Shown here piece by piece: positions 21,260 to 34,376 of a stretch of 62,000 nt of DNA (position 1 is its first letter; the number at the start of each line of letters is the position of its first letter). Source of the DNA: Chrysomallon squamiferum (lineage: Eukaryota; Mollusca; Gastropoda; Neomphalida; Peltospiridae). The stretch spans positions 12,911,915-12,973,914 of the forward strand of contig CM022679.1 of NCBI GenBank assembly GCA_012295275.1, read 5' to 3'. Under the pieces are notes generated by a model that saw nothing but the letters and a program-made list of their open reading frames with translations, searched no databases and was not told the origin of the DNA. The position numbers and the translations under genes are program-made.

Positions 21260-23985
21260 AATACAGAATAACACCTACTTATAACTGAAAGCCTCTAAAT
21301 AGGGCGCATTCTCGGGAACTATGAATCCTAAGCCCGCCGTGTTGAAGATCTCGTCTGCTAGTGAGTATTTCTCGCAGTCGTTGAGGACGATGTACTCGAG
21401 CTGCGACCTGTCGGTCATGAAGGCACTCGTCCCTTTGTCGACGTACTTGAGCGCCTCCGTGTTTTCAAACACCTTCGGGCTGCCTTGCATCTTGATCTTG
21501 ATTTCTTTATACAGCCCGCTCTGGGCATCCTGTAAGTAAAAATCATCATCACCATCATTAAAATCATCATCATCATCATAATCGCAATCAAGATGTGTGG
21601 TCTTCTTCGTTATTATGAGTTATTCGTTGTTATTACCGTAGTTGTTGTTATTATTATCGCAGTAATTATCAATCTGAATCATTATTATAATCACCATCAA
21701 AATCATTATTATCATTATTATGATCACTGACCTGACATTTATCATTAGTGCAATATCATCAACATTATCATTATCTCCTATAATGATAATGTTTATTCCG
21801 ATCATTATCATTATCGTTAGTGGCATCATCCACAGCACGTTTGATTTAATTTTTCAAAAAAAATAAAAATAATTATAATCTGTTAACTTACAGTAAACAA
21901 AGAATCCAGGTTGCTACCAAATTTCACCAGTGGCTTTATCTCGTCCTGATTGGCTAACTCTCGTAGACTGTTAATCGGTTTTTCTGCGATTGTCACTGTG
22001 AGGAACGCGGCTAGGTTCGCAGTGTAGGTCGACGCCATTAGAATTGTGAACACCCACCAGAATCCCAGAATGCATCTGCCGGAAATGCTTCGTGGATGTG
22101 GCTCTCCGCCTTAATATAAAATGGAAAATTGTTAATTTAATCAAAATAACTGATGTATATAAACTGACATTTGAACTTAGGCAAAAGAATATAATTAAGC
22201 TTTAGTTCGAAAAAGATATGTTGAAGACAAAGAAAAAGCAAAGGAAGAGAAAGAACAGAAGATGCACGAAAGAACGAATAAACATATTATCATTACGCCG
22301 AGAACCACTCAAAGTAACTTTTTCTTTAAATTCACCTGAATTTTAAAACACAAACTGTAATTTAAATATTCTTAATTCTCATGATATTATCCTTAACGTA
22401 ATCACAACCAATCAAGCATATTAATACTATTTCACTGATTCATTACTGCTTGCTAAAATAATAAATATAAAAAAATATATATACAAATTCAAGATAAAAT
22501 TTTTAATTAAGAATGAAACAGCCAAAAAAAACACAACAACAAAACAACCTTGTTCCATGTAAGACCCGTATATGAGCCACATGCTGGCATAGAGGCTGAT
22601 GCGCGCTGTGTGCTTGTCCTGCCTGTGTGACGAGTACGGACTGAAGCGGTTCACGAAGTACAGCAGCACCCCGACCACGCAGATGACGAGGGCGATGCAG
22701 CCCCAGACGACGGGGCAAACGGGGAGAACATCTTGAACATTTTCTGCGACTCGACGTCTGGTTTCTTCGTGATGAGGCCGATCCCTTCCTCCATGTACGG
22801 CTTGGTGAAGTCCACGACCTCCGACCTGATTGAAGTGATGGTGATGGGACCGACCCCCATGAGAACCTCCTGGGGGAGGGGGAAAAAATAAAATATATTA
22901 GTGGGTTTTAGTGAGTTTGTTTATTAATTTCTAATAAAGTAAGATTAGCGTGTTTGTGTGTAAATGTATGTATGTATGTAAGTATGGATGTATGTATGTT
23001 TATATGTATGTGTATGTGTGTGTATGCATGAATGTGTGTGTATGTATGTATTAATTATGTATGTATCATGTATATATAATGTATGTATGCCCGTATGTCT
23101 TTATATATGTAGATGTGTGTGTGTCTACATGTATGTCTATATGCATGCTTGTCTGTACATATGTACTACACATATAAGTTCATGCACACCTATACAAATA
23201 GGAATTTATGTATTCAGTTTATTTTTTATCATCATTCTATAGTATTTTATCTTTAAGTTTGCAACTGCTAATATATCTGTCACTTCTAATTGCTAATAGA
23301 TGTATGAATTTCGTAGTTGATTCTGCAACAACTACAACAACAGTTTATAACAATGTAACTGCTTATGACTCAAATAACTATTTAGAACTTTTTTCTTTAT
23401 ATATCTATATATACAAAACCTTCAAAACTTTATATGTCAAAAAAAAATATAGAGTTTCAGAAAGAAAATGTTTTCTTAAATTATGAAACCAAATATCTCA
23501 ACTAAACCAGAAAGTGGAAACATCAGAACGATTTTTAAAATAAATATTTATGAAAAGGCTGTCGACTATGTTTTTCATTACCTCGGAGATGTTTAAGGAT
23601 TTGGAAAATCTGGTTTCTAAATATTGAATCTGATCAGGTACATGAGTCTATGTACTTCAGTAACAACAAAGTGTTGGAGACTGTTTTTCAGTGTGTTTGT
23701 TTAGTTCCGATGCGTCGGTTATCTTAACTCATGTGTAAATATATACTTACATTTTATGATAACTTATCTGCATCTTCATCATCAACAGCATCATCAAATT
23801 ATGTTTCTTCTTATTATTATTGCTAGTGCTTCTACTAATATGTGCGTACGTACGTACTATGTATGTATGTATATGTGTATGTACGTATGTATGTGTGTTT
23901 GTACGTATGTATGTGCGTATATGTATATACATATGTGTGTGTATTTGCGTCACTGTTATTAATAAATATATCATCATCATCTTCT

Positions 23986-24019
<34 letters not shown>

Positions 24020-26960
24020 CATTATTACTAATACTAATGTTAATGTTATTGTTTTACTTTTTTACTGTTGCTGTTGTTGATGATGTCGATAATCACTTAC
24101 TGTTAATGGTGTTTGTTATTGTTCTTGTTCTCCTTATTTTTGTTTTTATTGTTCGTTTACTCCTATATTGATGTTAATTATGACTATTATTGCTATAATA
24201 GATTAAGATACCTTTCGCTGGACCATTCCCACAATTCCGTTCCAGGTGGAGTTAGGCGTGTCTCCTGGTATACCCCACACATTGTCCTTTGGTTCAATGA
24301 TAGTATAACTGTAATAGATATAAAAAAAAATTAAATCTTAATTCTTAATTCATAATCGAAATATGTAAAAGAACAACATCTGACAATTATATATATCATA
24401 GATTTAGTAAACAAAACATTTTCACAGATTTACTAATAACTGTACCATTACTGAAAATCCAATCCAACCACAGAAATCTTTTACATATTTATTTATTACA
24501 ACGACCAGTATATGACGCTTCTATGCACATTACATATACATTATTTTTCAGTATTGAATAATGCATATTTTTTTGGATAATCTAATGACTGTGCCTTTCA
24601 TAAAATTTCTCGTCGTATTATCCCGTATTTACATATTTCATAATTTATTAATTCATGCATTTAACAAGCATTTTAATAGTTACATCTTTGATTGTGCCTT
24701 TCATAAATGTATAGTCAGAATATCTCGTATATACTTATATCACACTGTAGTTAAACAGGCTTTTAACAAGTTTTTTATAGATACATATTTGATTGGGCCT
24801 TTTATTAAATATTTATTCACGATGTCCAGTATATTATACCTATTTCATAACTTAATAGCAAATGTTGTTAACAAATAGTGTTATAGTTACATGTTCCAAT
24901 GTTTGTTCATGATATCTAGCATATACCTATTTCACTATGTAACAAATATTGTTATAGTTACATCTTCCACTGTTTGTTCATGATATCTAGCATATACCTA
25001 TTTTACTATGTAATAATAACTCGCGCTTTTAATAAAATATTTTCACAGTTACGTCTTTGTCAGCAGCACATGCTTACTTAAACTTAAATCGTTCGGCGAG
25101 TTCTTGCAGAATCTCGATACAGAAACCCGTGTACACCGACTCGTTGTTGATCACGCGTTTCACGACAAAAGGAATGGCGGGCCTCGATGCAACGAGAAGA
25201 GTCTGGTCCGCAAAGTCTCTGAACGTGTTTCTGAACATGTGATCGTCCACAAGCCTCAGCCCTTCGTCTCCGCTCCACGTTCCAACGGAGTAGAGGTCGT
25301 CTTCGTTGTTTTTGTACGTGCTGCGTATGTCGTACGAGATGTCGCTGAGGTAGCCGTCGTTGTTGAACTGCAGTCTTCCCGAGAGACCCTCGGTGTTTGT
25401 CTGTTGTTGAAAGAATGAAAGAATTGATGGATGGATGGATGGATGGATGGAAGGAAGGATGGATGGATGAATGAATGGATGAATAAATAAATGAATGGAT
25501 GAACCGACAGAACATTAGGAGAAGCGTTTTTGCAACTGCGCTATGCCAATTCGAGAGCTCTGGTTAGAATTGTAGATAATTCAGATAGGTTTTAACAAGG
25601 AGTGATCCAGCTACTCATTTAGCCTTAGACCAGCAGATTGGTACCGTTTTAATAACTACAGAAATAATGGATGTTGTTGAAATAAATAATTATATTAAAC
25701 AAACAAATATAAACACACCCACACACACACATGCACGCACACACAATTAACATAAATTAAATTAAATTAAATTAAATTAATAAATAATAACAGTTAAGGA
25801 AATAAAACAAAGAAAAGACAGGAATCCAGCAGCAATGAAAATATAAAAATTTAAATGTTAAAAACAAGGTGGTATTGACATTGATCTGTATCATTTTTCT
25901 TAAACTGTTTTGTTATTTCTTCTCTCTTATATGGGAAAATTTGATCTGACTCGTTCCGTTGGCCATTGGTTTTGTTTGTTTATTATTTGTTGATCATAGA
26001 AATCTAATATTCATTTGTTCGTTCACTTAATCCTCGATTTGTTTGTTCTCTTTAATTCCTAAGTTTCTTTTTTTCACATTCGTCCCATCCATCAGTCATT
26101 TATTCACTCATAAAGATCATCATCGTATCAATAGCTTATTTATTATTTTATTAGTTCTTTTGTTTATTTTTTAAGATCACAATATTCATTTCTGGTCTCC
26201 AAAAAATCTGCCGTATCCTTTGTCCGTCATGCATTTGATTTTCAGCATTTTAATCACCTATAATAACGTTTCGTAATAAAAAAATAATTTTTTCTGTAAA
26301 CTTACCTTTCGCAGATAATGGGTAATATTAGTTTTTATATAATTTGTCCAAGAATCGTTTCCGCAGGGAATTGAATTCTCGAGGGTGTCGTTTCTTGTTG
26401 CCGTAACGACTGATGACGCCATAACTAAAACAGCGTCCAAGAAATTCAGGGCAAATCTCTGGAAAAACCAAAATAGTAACTGATGAAATGAAACCTCGGA
26501 GGATATGAAAACTGTTAGAGCAATAACGATTTGGAATGAAGCGTACAATTAGAACCAAAGTGGAATAATTTATTGTTCTTATTTATTGAACATACTGTTA
26601 TCTGATTTTTTTCTCTCGTCGAATAAATAGAATTAATTATAGGCGTGGGCAGTTTGTAGAGGAACTGGACATAGCTCAAGGTGTGATGCGACGTCGGATC
26701 GATAGTGGTGTATCTAACTATTTCTCGTTCTAGCTAGTCCTCCACAACTGTTGTAATAAAGAAGGTGGTATATACTGTCTTGTCTGTGAGATATAAAAGA
26801 TGGTTTGCTGCTAACAGGAGCAGTGATTATGTAAAAATGTATCTGAGACGATATGAAGAAACAGTCTAAATATTTATTTGTCTTTACCGATTAAACAAAC
26901 AGATTAAACAGCATACATTTTTCACCCTAATTATTGTTTTATTTTAACAGAAAACAGAAA

Positions 26961-26991
<31 letters not shown>

Positions 26992-27457
26992 CATACATAC
27001 ATACATACATACATACATACATACATACATAGGGCAATGAAAATCCAGGTATTACCTGTTCGCTGCTGTCTATTTGTCCATACAGTCTGTCCCTTGTTTG
27101 ACAGACACGATCATTTTCTACTGAACAAGAGTCACTGAGTTTTCTCGACATCACCACAATGTTACTTCGCTCTTTGGGCAGCAGTCGTATACTCGCTGGC
27201 GAAATCCAGTCAGTTGATATCACCCCAAAAAAGTGCTGATTTAGTAAGTCCATTTTCGCTGCCTGAAGACATGTTATTGAAACAATTATATATAACCATT
27301 AATAATAAAAATCGACACAGAATACAGATAGATAGATGCATTTATAGATATATGGTACGTAGTAATAATAATATCAGAAATACTAATACTAGTAATAATA
27401 GGAATCGACACAGAATATATATATATATGTATATAGAGTACTGAAAATACAATGTTG

Positions 27458-27502
<45 letters not shown>

Positions 27503-27988
27503 GCTACTACTACTACTACTACTACTCATTATATTACTATGTACCATCACCGCTATTCAGCCATTATTACTCTCTGAACAATTTACTATGATGATAAACT
27601 AAAATAATAGATTTTACACATTGATAATGCATAGATAGATATTTCATCCACCAGTTTCTAAAGTTCTGTGAGATATTTTTTACCTCTTCGATCAGATTTT
27701 GCAAAGTCTCGTCTCTGAGAACAACGACAACATTTGCAAACTGAGACTCTCTGAGTTTGTGTAAGCTGTTCTTTATGTCTTCCCAACGTTCTGATCCCGT
27801 GTCGCGGATGTACATAGAAACACTTCCAATGTAGTGGAGAGACAGCTTCTGTACGAGGTCCATGTGTTGTAGTCCGTCTGAAACGTGGTGAAGCAATCTT
27901 CGTTCAACGTTATGACGATAAAGTCATTGTAAGATACAGTGATCGTCATGTTAGTGTTTTTCTTATTCAGTTTAATACCACAACACAA

Positions 27989-28053
<65 letters not shown>

Positions 28054-28783
28054 ATATATATTTATATATATCTACAAAGTCCTTTTGCTTCTTCTGCTGT
28101 TACTATTATCACAATGACTTAATAAAGTTTATCTTTTTATGTAAACATTTATGATAAGTAGATAAGTATTTTTATTTGGGATGCCAAACCTAAGCTAGAC
28201 ACACAGTAGAATATTGTGTATGTACAGAGCGCATAAGACAAGAGGATACTCATTCCTAAATACATACATAAACATACATACATACCACACATATCTACAT
28301 ACACACACAAACATACATACATACATTCATACATACATACACACATACATACATACATACATACATACATACATACATACATACATGCATGCATGTGACA
28401 GTGCATTTATTCGTTTAAGAAACAAATAACTGTAGGAATCTGGTATCCTTCTCTGAGGTATAACAACAAGATCAAAATTGATTTATATTATTATGAAGAC
28501 AATCAATTTCAGAAATAAACACAAACCAAATATACTGTCGTAGATTATGACAACTTCAGCCCATTCTTCGTGTTTAATGACGTCAACAATTGCTTTGTTC
28601 TGGATGGTGTAGTGCAGGTTCATGTGCACTCCGTGCTTAGACGGCAAGTCACATGATCTCTGTGTTAGCATCACGTGGGGAAGCACGTGCTCGTTTGCCC
28701 ACGCGTTCATTACCAAAGCCTGAGAGCAGTCGGCAACAGTAATCAAACCAAGGCAGGAGGAGTTTAACTGTTCACATCCTTGA

Positions 28784-28834
<51 letters not shown>

Positions 28835-29721
28835 TAATAATAATAAATAATAATAATAATAAAATAATAATAATAATAACAGTAATAATAATAATATAAT
28901 AATAATAATAATAACAATAACAATAATAATAACAACAACTACAACAAACACAACAATAACAACAATAAATGATTATTGCAACTGTTATTATGATAATAAT
29001 AATTATTATAATAGTGATGATGTTAAGAATGATTGTAAATTTAATAATACGAACAGTAAGCTGAATAAATCATGATAGGAATGAATTACAGAAAAATAAT
29101 CTAAAACTGTCTCCTGTCTTTATATTTACATTTATTGTTAACCAGACAAAACAAAAATGAATGATAAGATATAAAAGAATAATAACAACCATCTGGATTT
29201 ATAGATGAATAGATGGATGGATCAATCGATCAACAGAGGCAAGATAAATACACAGAGTATACAGATGGTAAACAAGCACAGAAATGTATAAATAACAAAA
29301 ATAAAAAAGATACAAAAAAACAAACACATGAAAAATCGTCTAATATAACGCACCAGACATGACAAACAGTGCCATAGTTTTCCTCGTTATGGTTGTGACG
29401 TGAATATCTGTTTCGTAGTCACTAAGAAGTGTTTCGTTCTCGATCTTCTCAATCGTTTCTCTGACAATCTCGCTTCTGTCTTTCATAGCATCCGTCTGGA
29501 CAACAACGCCTGGAAATAAACAATGTTTTTTGTTCTATCCTTAGTGTTTTTACAACTGAGTTCGAAAGTTTCACACTCTGTCTGTAATTAAGAGCTGAAT
29601 ACATTTTAGGTGAACAGTTATGGATAAATAAACATATTTAAGTAAAAATGTACCCCTACCTAAAACAAGTATTATTTTACGAAGAATCCTACAGCACGAA
29701 AATTAAATCTACCATTAACAC

Positions 29722-29800
<79 letters not shown>

Positions 29801-30251
29801 CCTCCCTCTCCCCCTCTCTTTCACCTCTCACTCTCTCCCATTTGTCTCTTCCTGACGTAAATGATTAATTTAATAAAAACAAACTTCCTACAAGCAATCC
29901 AACATATCAATATATAAAAAAAAAAAAAAAAAAAAAAGATTTCACATTAATATACTGTCATTTCCTGTATGTCAGAAAGATCGTTCAGCTGAATTTTGGT
30001 TACTCAGAAGTTCGCTTTCGTTATCTGTGTACTAAACGACTGACAAATCTTCATCAAGTATGAAAGAGGATTCTGTTCCAAGTATGATAGATCATTATCA
30101 ATGATCATTATAAATTATATTATGAATTTGATTGACATCATCTCGTATAGACAGCGTAAAGACAAACAGATTACAGTATATATCCCTCTGTGAACGTATC
30201 TATAATTCAATGCATAACAAATATGTGTGTATACATACATACATACATACA

Positions 30252-30287
<36 letters not shown>

Positions 30288-30881
30288 CATATATTTATAT
30301 TCATACAGACAGATACACACACGCCATATACATTCATACATATATAAATAATATAGATACAAACTTACAAAACACACCAACATACGTATATAGAAAGGAT
30401 CTTAACTTTACTGTTTTACAATCAATACAATCACTTACAATCAATATAATTTCTTAATTATTATTACTATTTTAACTCTTTAGCATCGAATATTGATTGT
30501 GACACAGAATAGTTTCTCTCGTCAGTAAATATTTTATACCTGCTCTGAGTTAAAAAAAAAACTGATTTTAAAATATTTATTTATTCTGGGAATCTGAGCC
30601 TTTTGTTTTCCTGTTTGCTGTTTATTTTTATTAATTCTGTTTACAGAATGTACACTGTAAAGCGAACAAAAACACTGATGTAGTCGCGTTTATACGGGTA
30701 AAATAAAGAGGACGAAGGATTTCAGAGACGCATGACAATGAAGAGAATACCAAGCATATTGATCACCTAATGTAATATTTAAATAGAATTCTTCAGTGTA
30801 TTTTAGCTGATTTTTGTTGTACCTATTGTGGTTATGTGGTTGGTTGTTGTTTTAAAATAATTTATATTGTTTTATTATTAT

Positions 30882-30920
<39 letters not shown>

Positions 30921-31348
30921 TGTTCATTCTGCTGTTTAATTTATTTAAAATACAAAAAAATATATATATATTTCTATTTTATTTGTTTGTTTGTTTTATT
31001 TTATTTTATTTTATTATTTTATTTTTATTTTTCTAATATATTAACACACATAAACTAATGTACATTAATTTTAGTTTTTCTCCTTTTTTTCTTTTTTTAT
31101 ATCAATTTATATTATTTTAGATTAATTTTATTTAAGACCCATTTAATCAATTTCACTATGTTACACATTGTTTTTCTTGTCACTTCTATTCCACATACAT
31201 CTGTATCTTATTTTTCTTCTGTTAAACCTCTCAAAATTTATTATTAATTAAAAATAAATAATAATTACTCACATATAGAAATCTGCGTTGTTGAGATGGC
31301 AGATACGAAAAAACACGCGACAACCATAATCAAGACTGTCGAAATCAT
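19271..31348 (-). CDS. ionotropic glutamate receptor B, second lineage (about 840 aa, two apparent 1-base deletions)
   Basis: Exons: 31348-31273, 29509-29354, 28778-28536, 27877-27684, 27262-27056, 26458-26306, 25400-25078, 24308-24212, 22869-22549, 22109-21893, 21529-21279, 19553-19271. The start ATG gives a signal peptide (about 1-20, hydrophobic [13 protein letters not shown]). ATD about 25-390, S1 to about 535, M1 about 537-556, pore loop 578-591 (YGSYMEQG), M3 about 601-628 ending [13 protein letters not shown]2 629-746, M4 about 788-809, short basic tail. S1 keeps the canonical P491, T493 and R498 (GPITITSIR); D703 is at the S2 acidic position. Two breaks: the C4 run at 22712-22715 and the T2 at 21900-21901 (coding strand) each lack one base compared with paralogue D and the flanking frames. 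Otherwise open. The class is uncertain within kainate/AMPA/delta-like or epsilon-like iGluRs. It should form membrane cation channels. Confidence 0.83.
19730..19814. repeat. (CTGT)n-(CT)n microsatellite
   Basis: CTGT units followed by pure CT in the last intron of gene B. Confidence 0.95.
21177..21258. repeat. (CT)n microsatellite next to an exon
   Basis: 82 bp of pure CT ending 20 bp downstream, in transcript sense, of the donor of the gene B exon 21529-21279. Confidence 0.96.
22962..23170. repeat. degenerate (TATG)n array
   Basis: Imperfect TATG/TGTG units in the intron upstream of the gene B S1-M1-pore exon. Confidence 0.85.
23840..24030. repeat. (TACG/TATG)n then (ATT)n repeats
   Basis: Simple repeats in the same gene B intron; long frames here are low complexity. 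Confidence 0.85.
24580..25012. repeat. tandem minisatellite, about 71-bp unit, degrading leftwards
   Basis: Two adjacent copies (24880-24950 and 24951-25012) share long identity, for example GATATCTAGCATATACCTAT. Two to three older, diverged copies beginning TAGTTACAT/TAGATACAT with GCCTTT(C/T)AT lie at about 24590-24860. It sits just downstream of the gene B exon 25400-25078. Confidence 0.8.
25428..25505. repeat. (GGAT)n/(GAAT)n array
   Basis: Tetranucleotide repeat abutting the acceptor region of the gene B exon 25400-25078. Confidence 0.9.
26642..26830 (+). mobile_element. degenerate tRNA-derived SINE, mollusc-type body
   Basis: A tRNA-like head has an A-box-like TAGCTCAAGGTG (about 26672) and a B-box-like GGATCGATAG (about 26696). 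The body contains CTATTTCTCGTTCTAGCTAG, a CACAACTG segment, GGTATATACTGTCTTGTCTG and ATAAAAGATGGTTTGCTGC. From memory this is a diverged copy of a SINE body very common in mollusc genomes (CTATTTCTCGTTCCAGCCAG, CTATCCTGTCTGTGGGATGG, ATAAAAGATCCCTTGCTGC). It lies in an intron of gene B in antisense orientation. Confidence 0.65.
26963..27030. repeat. (CATA)n microsatellite
   Basis: Pure ATAC units ending 26 bp from the gene B exon 27262-27056 on its donor side. Confidence 0.96.
27992..28060. repeat. (CT)n-(TG)n microsatellite
   Basis: Intronic compound dinucleotide repeat in gene B. Confidence 0.95.
28262..28392. repeat. (CATA)n microsatellite
   Basis: ATAC units with minor interruptions, intron of gene B. 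Confidence 0.93.
28784..28975. repeat. (AAT)n / (AAC)n array abutting an acceptor
   Basis: AAT triplets run up to the acceptor of the gene B exon 28778-28536. On the transcript strand ATT repeats replace a normal polypyrimidine tract. Confidence 0.93.
29725..29797. repeat. (CT)n microsatellite
   Basis: Pure CT with a C-rich tail to about 29840, in the first intron of gene B. Confidence 0.95.
30229..30282. repeat. (CATA)n microsatellite
   Basis: ATAC units in the first intron of gene B. Confidence 0.94.
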
Positions 31349-31360
31349 AATGTCAAAAAC
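31349..31360 (-). other. 5' UTR remnant of gene B behind a candidate leader intron
   Basis: A TTTTTCAG acceptor stands 12 bases before the gene B ATG, implying a separate upstream leader exon. Two good donors on the minus strand, after 31930 (CAAAG|GTAAGA) and after 31911 (AACAG|GTAAAT), border non-repetitive sequence to about 32130 that could be that leader. Inference from splice signals only. Confidence 0.35.
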
Positions 31361-33285
31361 CTGAAAAATTTATTTATTTTAGTATATGATTAAAAAAAAG
31401 ATATATGCAACATTCATGCACGCACGCACGCACATACGTACACACACACACACACACCCTATTCATGCAGAGAAAAAAGCAATGCATAAATATTTTATAT
31501 ATATATAATGACAAACTAAAGTGATAAAGAAATTGTAAAATAGAGAGGCAAAAGAAAAAAACAACAACAATAACTGCATTCAAGATAACGACAGCAACAG
31601 CAAGAAAGAAAAAGGTAAAGAAGAATAGCAAGAATAACAACAACAACAACAACAATAGCAATAATAATAGTAACAACAGCAACAACAACAACAAATAAAT
31701 AAATTAATTAATTAATACAAAAAATTATAACAACATCAATTATACTAGATCAATAATAAAATGATTATGAAATAATAATTAAATTGTGAGCAAAACAATA
31801 ACTGAGTAACTGTTTAATAATTTAACAGCAAGCGGAGAGAACTAGCTAACGACACGTCTGTGATACCCGGCTTCAAAAACACGACACGGAACGATATACA
31901 GTATATTTACCTGTTTGTTCTTTTCTTACCTTTGAATAGGCAGCACACCTTAATGATAATAAACCATTTTATTGAGTGTAATCTGCTGGCATTGAAATCC
32001 AGTTTACAGTGGAATTTGCATCTTTGCTCACAACCAGCAATCAATGACAATATCGAAGAACAAATACTGGAGTCGTGTGTGCAAATCCATCTTGAAATAG
32101 TTCAGCAATCGATGAGTTTTATCGTTAATTTCTTCATTGTAGAATTGTTTTTTTTATTTATATATATCTACGATTCTGTTAATTACAGCCGAGAATGTCT
32201 GTGCGTCTGTTTGTTTGTCTCTTTATCTGTCTACCATATGCAGATTCGCACTGAACAAATTTGTATAAAATAATTATTTCTTTCTTTAAACCTTACTGTG
32301 GACGTCTGTATAGATTTTTTGGTTTGTTTACGATATTAAGTAATTAAAGCAATATGCAATTCGTAATGAAGTACAAGAATGGTTAACACAGTTTACATTA
32401 CCGTAACCTTGGATGAAGTATTTTCTGTCGTTTATTTTTCTCTCATTCTTTTTTCTTTGACTGTTTTTTTTCACCGACTTTCTTTTGTTCTCTCTCTCTT
32501 TCTCCTAATATTTCATTTCGTTAAATAATTAAATTGCTCGTGGTATGAATGAACAAGTGTTCGAGATCAGTGTATAAATACATACATTTAATTCTTGAAT
32601 AATGTTTTTGCTATAAACTATACTATTCGTGTCTTTGTTATTGTTGTTTGTTTATTGCAATTATTTTTTCAGTTGTCATTGTTGTAATAATTTAGTAGAA
32701 AAATATCAAACTTCCGTATTATTTCCATTGTGATTTTTATAATAATTCAGTAAAAAAAAAAAAAAAAAAAAAAACATTCCATAATTAAAATTAAGAATAT
32801 TTAAATATTTATTGTTATAATTGTTACTGTTGCTTCTATGTTTTTTACATTCATTATTATTTATTTCTAATTTATTTTAAATGTATTATTCTTCCATCTT
32901 ACGATGAAAACATAAATTTAAACCCGTATTTATTTCCATCGCATGAAAAAAAACTATGTTGCACACTTAACTTCATAATACATTCATGCTTTTTCATTCA
33001 TTTTGAATATAACATTTATTATTAATAATAAAAATAATAAAAATTTAATCAGAACGATTATTATTTTTATCTTGATGATCAGAATGGAACTTAAACCTGG
33101 ACACAAAACTTTTATTCAAACCGAAACGCGATGAACGGAACCTTCAGGAATCCATTCACTGTCCTTATATACTGAGTTTGAGTCATCACAGTTTTGATGT
33201 CTTGTCATAGACTGTCGTTCTGTTTTGAGATACTGCTGTGTCTTTTATATTTTTTCTGGTTCGTAAGACCAAATTGGGAGCACTC

Positions 33286-33610
33286 ATTTTGTGAGAACAT
33301 ACGTAAGAATATATATAAGAACATATGTAAGACCATTACGTAAGAATGTTTTGTAAGAATATATGTAAGAACGACCGTAAGAAAATACGTTACAACATAC
33401 ATAAAACCTTTATGTAAGAATATATACTCGCATAAAAATGTTACAGCCTACGTAAGAACATACGTAAGTAGATACGTAAGAACATTTATATAAGAACAGT
33501 TGTAATCGCGTATATAAGAAGGTAAATAGAGAATAAACGTGAGCAGATATAAGAAAACTCGTAAGAACATGATATAACAAGACACACAAGACGAGGATAC
33601 TTAAGAACAC
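33286..33610. repeat. degenerate short-period minisatellite (TACGTAAGAACATA-like)
   Basis: Many GTAAGAA(C/T)(A/G)T cores at spacings of about 14-24 bp, with TACGT or TATAT between. Too diverged for a clean consensus by eye. Confidence 0.65.
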
Positions 33611-34240
33611 ATCACATACTGCGGAAACTTGACACCAGAAACTTCACTGAAGGTCAATTTGAATACGCGACCGATTTTCATTAACGATCTGAAGTAAGTA
33701 ATATTGTGAGGATAGTGAGTGACCTGTAAACAAGGCACTGATAGTGATATTCACTAAAAAGCAGCTATTTTAGACACTCATTAAATATTTACATTTATAT
33801 CTCTAGCGGTTGATGCACAACATATCAAAGCGCTATAATATTCTGAATTTACGACCGAAACATTGACGTTGTATTGGTGCCTTAATGAACAACATAATAC
33901 GTGTTTTAAACAATATGTGGTTTACTGTTTTACACATTGATATACTTCTAGAGATATAATTGATATCGACATTACAATATTAAGGGCTAATAGCCTCCAT
34001 CCTTTCTTTTCTTTTACAACGATGGTGGAAACTCGGTATGATTATTTCGTCGGTTAAGTTTATCGATATATATAATATGGGATTCATTTTGAATGCAACT
34101 TTAACATAGATAAAAACAATCGCTTTGTTGCACTTGTTCTGGACTCTGCGACCCGTTATACCTCAGCCAAAGCATTAATAATTGATAAAAAGAAAGATAG
34201 AAAAATACAGATAGTCACATACAGAAAGAAATATATACTA

Positions 34241-34376
<136 letters not shown>

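Noticed and set aside
25084-25515. 143-residue minus-strand Arg-rich frame
   Set aside because: It is an out-of-frame shadow of the gene B exon 25400-25078, whose true frame gives receptor sequence and correct splice phases.
19271-31348. Calling gene B a pseudogene
   Set aside because: Only two one-base gaps were found, both at short runs, and no stop or substitution at key pore or gate residues; sequencing error is more likely until reads say otherwise.
31860-32273. 137-residue plus-strand frame in the B-C spacer
   Set aside because: No recognisable motif or splice context; the region is better explained as a possible antisense leader exon of gene B.
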